A stretch of DNA of 64,000 nucleotides from Clostridium felsineum DSM 794 (lineage in GTDB: Bacteria; Bacillota; Clostridia; Clostridiales; Clostridiaceae). The notes beneath the pieces are model-generated. The model did no database searches. It was not told where the DNA came from and saw only the letters and a program-made list of their open reading frames with translations. Of the stretch, positions 13,401-20,317 are shown in pieces. Position numbers and translations under genes: made by a program. The stretch lies in assembly GCF_002006355.2 (NCBI RefSeq), contig NZ_CP096980.1, positions 1,178,001 through 1,242,000 of the forward strand, read 5' to 3'. The first letter of the stretch is position 1. The number at the start of each line of letters is the position of its first letter.

Positions 13401-16400
13401 AGAGATTAAGATAAAAAGAGATGTGGCTAGAAATCCTTTATTCGATGTTATGCTTGCTTTCCAAAACAATGAAAAGGAAGAAATAAAATTCTCTAAAGTA
13501 GATTCTAAGTATTCTGAATATAAAGGAGATGTAGTTAAGTTCGATCTATTATTTGATATAACAGAAAATAATAATAATGAGTTTATTGTAGAACTTCAAT
13601 ATTGTACAAGCTTGTTTAAGTCAGAAACCGCAGAAAGAATGCTTTCACATTTTATTTTGGTATTAGATCAAGTTATAAGTAAACCAGATATTAGGCTAGG
13701 TGAGGTAGAAGTTATAACTAAAGAAGAAAAATTACAAATAATCAAACAATTTAATGATACTGATCGTGAATATCCTGTTAACAAGACTGTAGTGGAACTT
13801 TTTGAGGAACAAGTCAATAAAAATCCTGATAAAATTGCCGTTGTTTTTCAAGATAAACAATTGACCTACTTAGAATTAAATAATAAGGCAAATAGCATTG
13901 CTTTGAGGCTTAAAGAGATAGGCGTAAAACCTAATGATGTTGTAGCAATTATTGCACATAAAAGTTTAGAAGTTATTGTAGGTATTTGTGGCATCATTAA
14001 ATCAGGTGCAGCATATGTACCAATTGATGAATCATATCCTGAGGATAGGATTAATTATATATTAAATCATTGTAAGCCTAAAGCAATAATTACAAATAGT
14101 CTAACAATAAATAGTGATTTGCCAGTTATAAAATTTTATGATGTAGACTGTTTAGATAGTGTTTCAGTTAATCCAGTTATGATAAATAATCCACACGATA
14201 TTGCAATTATTATTTATACATCAGGTACCACAGGTAACCCTAAAGGAGTTATGATTGAAAATAAAAACGTTGTTAAACTAGTTAAAAATTGTGATTATAC
14301 ATTATTGGATGAAAAAACCAATATTTTACAAACGTGTCAGCTCACATTTGATGTAACAACTTTTGAAGTCTGGGGAAGTTTATTAAATGGTGCTAAATTA
14401 CACTTAATTAATAAATCAATACTTTTGAATGGTGAGTTATTAAAAAAATATTTGATAGATAATAAAATTACAACAATGTTTATTACAACTGCTCTGTTCA
14501 ATCAAATGATTAGTTATGATAGTACTATATTTGATTCGTTAAAATACCTAATGTTTGGAGGAGAAGCAGCTTCAGAAGAGCACATTCGTATATTGACCGA
14601 TAGAAATTCTAATATAGACATTAGAAATATGTATGGACCTACTGAAACAACAACATTTACTACACACTATAAAATAGAGAACAAGATGCTTAAAACGCCA
14701 ATAGGTAAACCTATATCAAACACACAAATATATATACTTAATCAAAAATGTCTTTGTGGAATTGGTGTACCTGGGGAACTATGTATTGCTGGAGATGGAG
14801 TTTCAAGAGGATACCTTAATAATCCTAAACTCACAGATGAAAAATTTGTAGATAATCCATTTGGTGAAGGAAAAATGTATCATTCAGGAGATCTTGCAAG
14901 GTGGCTTCCTGATGGTAATATTGAATATTTAGGAAGAATTGATGAGCAAATAAAGATTAGAGGATTTAGAATAGAACTTGAAGAAATAGAGGATGCGATT
15001 AGAAGTATTGAGTATGTATTAGATGCGGCTGTAATTATAAGAGAACCTTTACCAGGTGATAAAGCAATTAGTGCATATATTGTAGCTAATAAAGATATAG
15101 ATATAGCTGAAATTAGACAGAAGCTTGGTCTATTGATTCCACAGTATATGATACCTGCATATATAATGCAAATAGATAGTATGCCTTTTACACCTAATGG
15201 AAAGATTGACAAAAGAGCATTACCTGAAATTAAAGTGAATGTTAATTTGGATTATATTGAGCCACGAAGTGAAGCGGAAATTACATTATGTAAGGCTTTT
15301 GAGGAAGTATTAAATGTTGAAAAAATAGGAGTAAAAGATAACTTCTTTGAATTAGGTGGAGATTCCTTGAAGGCAATTAGAGTTATTTCAAATATCAGAG
15401 AAAATGGTTATATTGTTACGGTACAGAATATTATGCAATATCAGACTGTTGAGGGAATTTGTCCAATGATGAATTTAATTGATAAAAAGTTGATTTTAGA
15501 AGAGAATAATGCTCCAGTATATGGTGAAGTATCTTTAGGAGCTATTCAAAAATTATTTTTAGAATCAAATTTGTATAACCCTAATCATTTTAATATGTCT
15601 ATGATGTTTGAATTGCCTGAGAGAGTAATAGAAAGAAATATGATTAAAGCTGTAAGTGCAGTTGTTCAACATCATGATATGTTAAGAGTTATTGTTAAAG
15701 ATGGTGCACCAGTTATTGATAAATGCGAGGAAGACAAATTATTCGGATTTAAGGTGTATGATTTAAGAGAATATTCAAACATTAATGAAATAAGAGAAAA
15801 AATTAATGATTACATTTTAAAATCACAGTGCTCAATTAATTTAAAAACAGGTCCTTTAATGAGTGTAGTAGTTTTCAATTTAAAAAACAGTGATCATATT
15901 CATATTTGTATTAATCATTTTGTTGTTGATGCTGTATCAATGAGAATTATTGCAGAGGATATTTTTACAGCTTATTATTATTGTAATAATGATGAACCTA
16001 TACGCTTACCACAAAAAACAGCATCCTTTAATGAATGGGTGAAGCGTTTTAAGGAATTTATTGATCAAAATAATTTTAATAGTGAAAATGAATATTGGAA
16101 TAATATAAATAATATGGTGGAAGAGGTGAAATTGCCTATTGTAAGAAAAAGTAATGAAAGTGAAATGTTTAATTATGAAAGTGATGTAGAATTAAAAGGA
16201 TTAAGTGTACTTGCTAATAAAGTATTAAATACCGGTATTGATAATATATTAATGGCGGCCACTGCAAAAGCTGTATGTAATAAATACAACAAGGAGAAAA
16301 TAGCCATAAATATTGAAGTACATGGTAGATATGACAGTATAAATAATGTTTTTGTTGATAGAACAGTGGGTTGGTTTACAAGCATGTATCCTTTGATTTT

Positions 16401-18111
16401 TAAAGTAGGAGAAGATCTTAATACTACTATAGATAATATGTTAAAGGAAATTAATAATATTCCTAATAAAGGTATGGGATACTTATTAGCTACTGATAAG
16501 TTTAGTAATAATATTAATATGCCACAAATTACTATTAATTATGTTGGTAGCATAGCTGAAGGAAATGGTTCTATGCATGATATTAAGATGTCTGAATTCT
16601 TATGTGGTAATGATATGGATAAAATGAATTCCTTCTTAAGCTCATTATCCATTAATGTAAGCATGGAAGAAGATAAATTAAAATTTGATTTCAATTATGA
16701 TAGTGCAATTTGGTGTTTGAGTGACATAAAGGAAATATTTGAGGGAATATGTGAAATTTTTATGTCTGAACTTTATAAAAATAAAAAAGAAATTGAAGCT
16801 ATAATTAACACTAAGAAAAATAATATAATTGAGCAAGTATTAGAAGATGCTGAACATAAAATGAATGTATATGAGCAAGATATAGTTTCAAATACAGAAT
16901 ATAAAGATTATCCACTTATAGGTATTCAGAAAGTTTCTTATGGTACAATGGCTAGAAATTCTGTTATAGAAATTCCTTTATTTGATAAAATAGATTTGAA
17001 AAAGTTTAATAAAGCGTTGATTGATTTACATTTTGTATTTGATGTTCTTAGAAGTAGTATTTCAATAAATGATAATTTTATAAGAATATATGGTTTGAAA
17101 AATATAAAAATACCATTTATAGATATTAGTAAATATAGTAAGGCTCAAATGGATGAGATTATTGAAAAATTATTAGAGAAAATAGATTGTTACGAACAAG
17201 AATCAATGTATAATGTAGATAAATTATCTTCAAAAGTTATTTTAGTAAAGGTTTCAGATGTAGCATACAGATTTTTTATGTCATCTACTCATTTAATATT
17301 TGACAGATTTAGTTCTGAGGTATTGAAAAATAAATTAATGGATATTTATTATAAGGGAAATAATAATTTGGTTGAACATCCTTATAAAGAATATATTAAA
17401 CTTTTAAGTAATGACTATGTTTCAATATCAGAAGAAGATATTATTAAAGGTTTAAATTTAGAAAGCTTTTATAAAATCTTTAAAGCTTTCTATGAAAAAA
17501 ATAAGGAGCGTAGGTTTAGAACATATATATATAAATATTCTAACCTTGAAAAGTGGAGTAAATTAAGTGATAAGGAAATGCTAACCATGTCACACGATAT
17601 ATTTATTAAAGCTATGCAATTTATTTTTAAGGATACGGATATTCCTTTATTTGCATTACACATTTTAAGAAAAAATAAGTATGTAAATTTGTTTAATTAT
17701 ATAGGAGAGCTTTTAGATGTATTCCCTATAAATATTCCGCTTAATGGTGAAATTTCTATTGAAAAAGAGATAGAGGAAAAGCTATTATTTATAAACAAAA
17801 ATAATATATGTTTTTCATCATTAATGTCTTCAGATAGTAATAGTAAGTACATTAAAATTAGAAATATGATTGATGATATTTACAAAATGAGTAGATTTAT
17901 TTTAGTTTATAATAATACAGGAATATTGAAAAGCGCAAATGATTTAATTGTAGATTCGGAAAATTATACAAGTTATTATAACGTTATGTGTGTTGAAATA
18001 AATAATAATGGTATATCTATGAATGTTCCAATAGATAATGAAGTATCAAATGAAATAAAAGAGTATTTAGATTCTACAATTGACACAATGTTGAGTAAGT
18101 ACAATGACTAA
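4423..18111 (+). CDS. Hybrid PKS-NRPS with internal aminotransferase (iturin/mycosubtilin-like)
   Basis: 4,562 aa. Domains in order: a charged N-terminal docking helix (1-35); KS (about 37-450, Cys210, His345, His382); AT (about 560-860, Ser651 in GHSIG, HPYH at 753-756); ACP (Ser976); a Lys/Asn-rich linker (about 1020-1200); class III PLP aminotransferase (about 1210-1640, Lys1456 in TYGKVIGGG); C1 (HHTVADG at 1784-1790); A1 (TSGTTG from 2247); PCP (Ser2625); C2 (HHIISDG at 2804-2810); A2 (SGTTG from 3267); PCP (Ser3648); an epimerase-like domain (NHFVVD, His3832/Asp3836, with GWFTSMYPL); and a divergent terminal C-like domain (THLIFD, His4290/Asp4294). KS-AT-ACP without KR leaves a beta-keto thioester, which the aminotransferase should turn into a beta-amino acyl chain. 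Aligning to GrsA by eye, A1 pockets read about DQWSEGTVN (no match known to me) and A2 about DVFFMGMTF (Ile/Val-like). There is no thioesterase. Start ATG 4423 has an AGAGG site upstream. Confidence 0.93.
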   Translation: MKIDDNEINSYKKMLKKAANKINELNYKLEEATNKKEIAVIGYDCMFPGGANNCEEFWRLLSKGFDAVTEIDNSRFNVNQYFSNEKSCPGKMYTKYASFLNTDIKEFDNTHFEISAKEAQSIDPQHKLLLEVSWGAMENAGIDINKLKGSKTGVFIGQESFEYVSSELFSDNKEDITPYTLFGVMPTSAAGRISYFYDLKGPAITCDTACSSSLTALSMAVDSLRNGQCDMAIVGGVNLILGPEAFVGLSQINSLSPDGRCKTFTDAADGFGRGEGCGIVILKRANDAIRDKNKIEALIKSVSIGQDGKSNGFFAPNGISEKNVIKNAIYSAGISDDDVDYVEAHGTGTALGDCIEAQAISEAYKNKKDAMLIGSVKSNIGHLEAAAGIASLIKVLLSIKYKQIPPSIHFDKPNKNINWDKLKVVKELTPWIKTSGKRRAGINSFGISGTLAHVIVEEAETEEIENRLNLIPCNILTLSTKSEASLKNDMESIKNYLMRKDTVLNDVAYSSNIARSHLNYRFALVGNKKEKVIEAIEEALKDDKIYNYNSNKVKPKKKKIAFLFTGQGSVYVNIARQLYENSSEFKENFDICHKAFENILGISIKSAIFNENGEKLNKPIYSQAVTFTVEYALTKVWNTTDINPDVVIGHSIGEYSAACYAGLITLDEAVKMIAVRGKLMESVDVEGKMVGVLTDVETIQEAIDASGCKNVSIAAINALKNVTISGLKDEVDKTIDILQQRTRVFVNELKIFHPYHSVIMKKYEKLYSDDLKDTIFSKLKIKMISSVTGKVEKEDVLGTKKYWSEHLSKTVNYKAAIEEAKKMGINVFIEIGGNATLSGLAEQCMDKEEAIFVPSLRNGIEDYKQLLTALKILYLNGVEINWNSFHKSYEKQKIFLPNYPFNRKKFWKENTKQNINIEKGREDNIGGIKEMADTNVNESMYTRVLSELVELVHMITGMERGEIDPDKELFAFGFDSLLLASLGKQLKIKYDIDISIGKLFTSVNNLGKLAQFILENGHLEVEEDDKKIEVSENADNMVASSVTEESNNIGLKVKPKEVINVQDADIYDIGENTNVNCSVEMKLANKLFEKQFELMQNQNDIFKNIVGIGTRSHEKTIINKNMNQHKKEVETVKNNNLKYKEQAKTTKNNNTDKIKVDYYVPYKKMSFKENSTLERLKLQYVKNIEKKYTKLTKKSKEDTQKYRNVYASNRNSAGFRFIFKEMLYQLIAEKGKGSKLIDIDGNELMDITMGFGVSLFGHCPQFVENALKKEIENGMPLGPMGRLSGEVARQISELTGVERVFFCNSGTEADMFAVRLARAVNKKNKIVCFKGSFHGTYDGLLGVPTYSKDPDNSTLPMAPGITENSVKDLILLDYNDDESLKYIEEHSDIIAGVLTETVQSRRPDVQPKEFLHKLRKITEENNIALIFDEIITGFRISSGGAQEFFGVQADIVTYGKVIGGGMPIGVVSGKAKYLDSIDGGMWYFGDNSVPPCEDTRTFVAGTFCHHPLAMASANAVLKHIKENKDTIYSELNDKTSRFVNKMNEFFHEENVPLHINHFGSLFRFNVTLDREIFYYGLLEKGIYVWEGRNCFFSTEHTEEDIEKVINAVKTTVGEMKAAGYFGDFTDPTDPDSGSRLKKQNIEDGSYSENSFEKNSESHKMPMSIIQQRLYSNILMNKEDPYDIISAYIVKEKLNVRKIEASVNEIIRRHEILRTAMYVEDGEYVQEVFNNWEFKVKQIIQSEYLEINDCISQAISKFDLAKPPLLEVLLITTATNKQIIVFHFHHTVADGMSMDLFVDEFSKFYRNLELPQLKNQYKDYVAWEQEYLNSSKLKEDEGYWINNLDHVPKVTAIPYDYEEVKNNTYTGNTIIGKIDAEMLLRLKNIAKINSTSLFMVLLSVINVLVHKTSRENEIAISTPVTNRFDGEFEDCIGMFTNTIILKNEVLSNETFERLLKNVKKNFIESYEHINYPYNKLIQKLKLTGQNVFNTEFVYENVGGRSIKKTSLKLEDIQYIPELQEANITFELLECNGIVDIFLRYRTDLFKEESINILLKRFLLVLEQVVKKPNINISDIEIITDIERNKILNEFNNVKIQYPKEKTIVDLFEEQVSKTPNKVALVFEEKSLTYKELNEGANILAHNLREIGIKPNDFVAIMAERSIEVIIGVFAILKSGGAYVPIDPKFPKERIQYMIEDCEPKAILVAKEQLSINTQIPLINLYDEKFYSGKIENPKKINKSNDLAYVIYTSGTTGRPKGVMIEHECVHNLLVAYTENYGLTNKDVVLQAANMIFDQSVWDIFNILVIGGTLCLISYDKIRNSQEIEKYCNEKKVTVVSFTPMLLNELNPNKFPYLRVLESGGEAANVTTLSKWIGKCEVVNTYGPTETTVNASSYKFTGKECKTVPIGKPIANTQIYILDGINLCGIGVPGELCIAGAGVGRGYLKREQLTEEKFVKNPFGVGRMYRSGDLARWLPDGNIEYLGRIDEQIKIRGFRIELGEIESVIRNIAYIQDTALIVRKDKSGDTAIYAYVVSKEKVNFNELRNEMEKSLPYYMIPSYIMQLDRIPLTHSGKLNRRMLPEIEAKVENEYIEPRDGMEKLLCNIFSEILTVKKVGIRDSFFELGGHSLRATKLVNEIEAKTGCKVEIKDVFSNPTVEKLMTFINKKEVKKAVTIPKAEQKEYYQMSSAQKRIYLICKIRDNSTIYNMPGSLKLKGEVYPSRMEAAIQKMIDRHEILRTEFLILNGEPVQKILDNVKADYEYLIDEETSESELMDSFVRPFDLSKAPLVRIKLVKRKNYYLLMIDTHHIISDGMSLETFTREITALYNGEELEELTHQYKDYSEWMRKRDMSSQKKYWIKQFSDEIPVLDIPIDYTRPKEQSYKGAEIEATISKELVSRIKNFARKTNTTEYIILLSAAMVFLSKYSRQEDIIIGSPISGRTHKDTENMLGVFVNTLAMRGRIESEKTYLDFLEEMKISSLEAYENQEYPFEELIEEIKIKRDVARNPLFDVMLAFQNNEKEEIKFSKVDSKYSEYKGDVVKFDLLFDITENNNNEFIVELQYCTSLFKSETAERMLSHFILVLDQVISKPDIRLGEVEVITKEEKLQIIKQFNDTDREYPVNKTVVELFEEQVNKNPDKIAVVFQDKQLTYLELNNKANSIALRLKEIGVKPNDVVAIIAHKSLEVIVGICGIIKSGAAYVPIDESYPEDRINYILNHCKPKAIITNSLTINSDLPVIKFYDVDCLDSVSVNPVMINNPHDIAIIIYTSGTTGNPKGVMIENKNVVKLVKNCDYTLLDEKTNILQTCQLTFDVTTFEVWGSLLNGAKLHLINKSILLNGELLKKYLIDNKITTMFITTALFNQMISYDSTIFDSLKYLMFGGEAASEEHIRILTDRNSNIDIRNMYGPTETTTFTTHYKIENKMLKTPIGKPISNTQIYILNQKCLCGIGVPGELCIAGDGVSRGYLNNPKLTDEKFVDNPFGEGKMYHSGDLARWLPDGNIEYLGRIDEQIKIRGFRIELEEIEDAIRSIEYVLDAAVIIREPLPGDKAISAYIVANKDIDIAEIRQKLGLLIPQYMIPAYIMQIDSMPFTPNGKIDKRALPEIKVNVNLDYIEPRSEAEITLCKAFEEVLNVEKIGVKDNFFELGGDSLKAIRVISNIRENGYIVTVQNIMQYQTVEGICPMMNLIDKKLILEENNAPVYGEVSLGAIQKLFLESNLYNPNHFNMSMMFELPERVIERNMIKAVSAVVQHHDMLRVIVKDGAPVIDKCEEDKLFGFKVYDLREYSNINEIREKINDYILKSQCSINLKTGPLMSVVVFNLKNSDHIHICINHFVVDAVSMRIIAEDIFTAYYYCNNDEPIRLPQKTASFNEWVKRFKEFIDQNNFNSENEYWNNINNMVEEVKLPIVRKSNESEMFNYESDVELKGLSVLANKVLNTGIDNILMAATAKAVCNKYNKEKIAINIEVHGRYDSINNVFVDRTVGWFTSMYPLIFKVGEDLNTTIDNMLKEINNIPNKGMGYLLATDKFSNNINMPQITINYVGSIAEGNGSMHDIKMSEFLCGNDMDKMNSFLSSLSINVSMEEDKLKFDFNYDSAIWCLSDIKEIFEGICEIFMSELYKNKKEIEAIINTKKNNIIEQVLEDAEHKMNVYEQDIVSNTEYKDYPLIGIQKVSYGTMARNSVIEIPLFDKIDLKKFNKALIDLHFVFDVLRSSISINDNFIRIYGLKNIKIPFIDISKYSKAQMDEIIEKLLEKIDCYEQESMYNVDKLSSKVILVKVSDVAYRFFMSSTHLIFDRFSSEVLKNKLMDIYYKGNNNLVEHPYKEYIKLLSNDYVSISEEDIIKGLNLESFYKIFKAFYEKNKERRFRTYIYKYSNLEKWSKLSDKEMLTMSHDIFIKAMQFIFKDTDIPLFALHILRKNKYVNLFNYIGELLDVFPINIPLNGEISIEKEIEEKLLFINKNNICFSSLMSSDSNSKYIKIRNMIDDIYKMSRFILVYNNTGILKSANDLIVDSENYTSYYNVMCVEINNNGISMNVPIDNEVSNEIKEYLDSTIDTMLSKYND

Positions 18112-18196
18112 TTAAATGAGAATTCCTTAGAGAAAATAATATATTGTTCTTGATGTTGTGATAAATATATTTAACATGTTTTATAGATTAAAGTTT

Positions 18197-18226
18197 AAGC
18201 GTCTCAAGTGTTTGAGGCGCTTTTTG
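18197..18226 (+). terminator. Intrinsic terminator of the PKS-NRPS operon
   Basis: A stem AGCGTCTCAA / TTTGAGGCGCT with a short loop is followed by a T-rich run. It lies about 85 nt after the synthase stop, so the biosynthetic operon probably ends here. Confidence 0.85.
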
Positions 18227-18330
18227 TTTTTGATTTTGGAATGGAATTAAATTAATATGTTGATTTTGCACAATAAAATATATAGTATGTAAATATAATA
18301 CAGATAATTTTATATCAGGGAAGTGTTATT

Positions 18331-18765
18331 TTGAAATATAAAACTTTAAGTTACATAAAAAAACATGAAGTATTAACATTTGTAGTTATGACTTACGTAG
18401 TTACTTGGATTATTTGGGGAATAGTGTATCTATCCTATATTAGGGTTATTAGTAAATCTATATATAATGAAGATTTTAGATTGCTTCTAACTTTAGGTGC
18501 GTTTATTCCAACCACTGTTTCCATATTTTTTACGGGATTTCTACATAAAAGAGAAGGTATAAAAAAATTATTAAATCGATTAACTAAATGGAAATATAAT
18601 TTTATTTATTATATATTAGTCATATGTTTTTATCCATTTATATGCTACATTGTGGTTTCAATTTATAAGTTTTTCGGTTGCTTTAATTTGGATTCTACTA
18701 GGATTATTAGTTGTGATTTTTATAGTTTTTGATATGCTTAGAGATAAGAGGAGTATAAACAATTA
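18331..18765 (+). pseudogene. Broken CPBP-family intramembrane protease gene
   Basis: A TTG start with an AGGGAAG-type site opens a 133-aa frame. It resembles the N-terminal part of CPBP/CAAX-type membrane proteases (three hydrophobic segments, then a HKREGIKKLLNRL connector). The family normally runs to about 220-300 aa and carries EExxxR and later His motifs, all missing here. After the stop at 18732, the +1 frame continues as a hydrophobic stretch (GLLVVIFIVFDMLRDKRS) ending at 18765. That looks like the original C-terminus, so an internal deletion with a frameshift explains the gene. Assignment rests on the N-terminal pattern only. Confidence 0.6.
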
Positions 18766-18799
18766 ACAGTTGAGTTTTGTGAATAGCTCAACTGTTTTT
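18764..18799 (+). terminator. Intrinsic terminator after the CPBP remnant
   Basis: AACAGTTGAG pairs with CTCAACTGTT across a 12-nt loop and is followed by T residues. It lies between two converging genes and may serve both. Confidence 0.75.
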
Positions 18800-18801
18800 A
18801 T

Positions 18802-19356
18802 CTATCTGAATTTTTTTATCAAATATTTTAAAATTAATCTTATCAATAACACAATAATTTCTAATATAAATAAGCAGCCTAGGATTAACCAGGTAATAAT
18901 AAAAGTCTTTGATTTACCATAATAAAAACATGATAAATATGAGGTAGGATGCCAACTAGTAACATGAAAAATTGGAACTTTATATCCATCGCCATAGATA
19001 TCTGTGGTTCCTACTATTTTACCTTCTATTATATATCTTAAATTTTCATCCCTTAAGGCATTAATATCTATAGAGTTTAAAGGAATATTTCCAGTTAAAC
19101 CAAGTTCAGAGGTATCGATTTTGGCTCTACCTTTGAAAAGCTTGGATACAGAAGAATGGCCCTTAATAATTCTATATGGTGGTCCAGTTATGAATTGCTC
19201 TTCAACTAATAATCTATTTTTATTAAAATCACCGGCTACCTTTTCAGGTATTTTTACAGGTAATACTGAAGTTATTATAAAAGCAATAGGTATGATAAGT
19301 AGAAGTATTGTTTTTTTCGTATTTATTGATTTAGTTTTATTGAGTCTTTGTTTCAT
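18802..19356 (-). CDS. Membrane-anchored protein of unknown function
   Basis: 184 aa, not recognised. A basic N-terminus (MKQRLNKTKS) precedes one transmembrane segment (about residues 16-35). A polar domain of about 105 residues follows, then a second transmembrane segment (about 152-172) and a basic tail. This suggests an extracellular domain held by two helices. On the minus strand a GGAGGATCAT site sits directly before the ATG, which supports this strand over the overlapping plus-strand frame at 19004-19408. It converges with the CPBP remnant. Confidence 0.75.
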   Translation of the reverse strand: MKQRLNKTKSINTKKTILLLIIPIAFIITSVLPVKIPEKVAGDFNKNRLLVEEQFITGPPYRIIKGHSSVSKLFKGRAKIDTSELGLTGNIPLNSIDINALRDENLRYIIEGKIVGTTDIYGDGYKVPIFHVTSWHPTSYLSCFYYGKSKTFIITWLILGCLFILEIIVLLIRLILKYLIKKFR

Positions 19357-19481
19357 TATGATCCTCCAATATAAAAAAGTGCATTTTAAATTATATCATA
19401 TGAATTGATTTAAGTAATTTAAATTTATATGAAGGGTAGTATTGTGGTTTATGATAAATATATATCAATTTATAAAAATAT

Positions 19482-19536
19482 ATTTCATTATATAATGTTT
19501 ATATTTATAATAAATATAAACATTATATAATGAAAT
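19482..19536. repeat. Perfect 26-bp inverted repeat with 3-nt loop
   Basis: The left arm 19482-19507 and right arm 19511-19536 are exact reverse complements separated by TAA. Both arms are pure AT except for one C and one G each. No T-run follows, so it is not a normal terminator. It lies in the intergenic stretch (19357-19628) before the thioredoxin-like gene and otherwise I see nothing there. Confidence 0.9.
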
Positions 19537-19628
19537 AAAAACGTTTGTGTTTTGAAAATAATATTTATGGTTTATTGTTGAAGAAGGAAAAAATAATATA
19601 TACAAAATTTATTTAAGGACTGATAAGA

Positions 19629-19955
19629 TTGAGTAAAAGATATTTAAAAGAAGAAGTAGAGGAACTAATAAATAGCAATGAAATGTCGCTGATATATTTT
19701 GAAAGTGATACCTGTGGTGTATGTAAAGTTATAAAACCAGGTGTAAATGAAATTTTAAAGGAGTATCCTAATATTAAAAGCCTTTTTATAAATGTAGAAA
19801 GTAATATAAAGTTGGCAGCTTCTTACAATGTATTTACACTTCCAGCTGTCATTGTATTTGTAAATGGAAAGGAAGCTATAAGGCAAGCACGCTATATAAA
19901 TTTAGATGAGATAGAAAGTAATATTGATAGATACTATAAATTTATTAATGAATAA
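19629..19955 (+). CDS. Thioredoxin-like protein (CGVC)
   Basis: 108 aa, the usual thioredoxin length. The fold is visible: an N-terminal helix, the beta strand MSLIYFES, the redox motif CGVC (about residues 29-32), and the cis-proline loop TLPAV near residue 75. The active site is CGVC rather than CGPC, so it may be a thioredoxin-like disulfide reductase of altered potential and not a housekeeping thioredoxin. A TTG start is chosen because AAGGA lies about 9 nt upstream. The gene is directly followed by a decayed CRISPR leader that starts with an intrinsic terminator, which probably ends this transcript. Confidence 0.85.
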   Translation: MSKRYLKEEVEELINSNEMSLIYFESDTCGVCKVIKPGVNEILKEYPNIKSLFINVESNIKLAASYNVFTLPAVIVFVNGKEAIRQARYINLDEIESNIDRYYKFINE

Positions 19956-19956
19956 A

Positions 19957-20106
19957 AGTAACTTAAAATTTTTCGTCGATCCTGTGGAGTTTGAAAATGC
20001 ACGGGATCGACGATTTTTTAGTTTGTAGTGTAATAGGATTTTTGGATTGATCTTTCATTAATTCTGAAGAAAATTTCTAAAAGTTAATTTTTTAGAATAC
20101 CTCGTT
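19957..20106 (+). promoter_or_regulatory. Decayed CRISPR leader upstream of the type III operon
   Basis: The sequence follows the leaders at 29.9-53 kb: AAGTAACTTAAAATTT, a terminator hairpin (TCGTCGATCC / GGGATCGACGA then T6, 19973-20019), TTTTTTAGTTTGTAGTG, and TTAATTCTGAAGAAAATTT. It lacks the -10 part and stops in TTTTTTAGAATACCT, a truncated repeat (about 20089-20102). The stem differs from the other leaders by a C:G to T:A pair swap, so pairing is kept. No array remains. Confidence 0.8.
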
Positions 20107-20317
20107 TTAAATAATTTTAGCTAATCTAAAGTGATAGAAGTGTCATTATTAGGTTAGTTATTTATTTTTTGTTAAATAGTAAACTAAGAGAAAATAATAA
20201 ATTTGATAAATTAAAGGAGATAGTACTGTTTTATCCCAGAATATAGTGTGTAGTAAAAATATGATAAAAAACAAAAAAATAAATTTTATGTTAAAATTTA
20301 TAAGTGAGGTGATGGTG

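Noticed and set aside
19004..19408. Plus-strand open frame opposite the membrane protein
   Set aside because: No ribosome binding site; the minus-strand gene has GGAGG and a sensible membrane topology.
20246..20317. Longer N-terminus for Cas10 from GTG 20246
   Set aside because: No Shine-Dalgarno lies before it, the added residues are Lys/Asn-rich and unlike Cas10, and GAGGTGATG sits just before the TTG at 20318.
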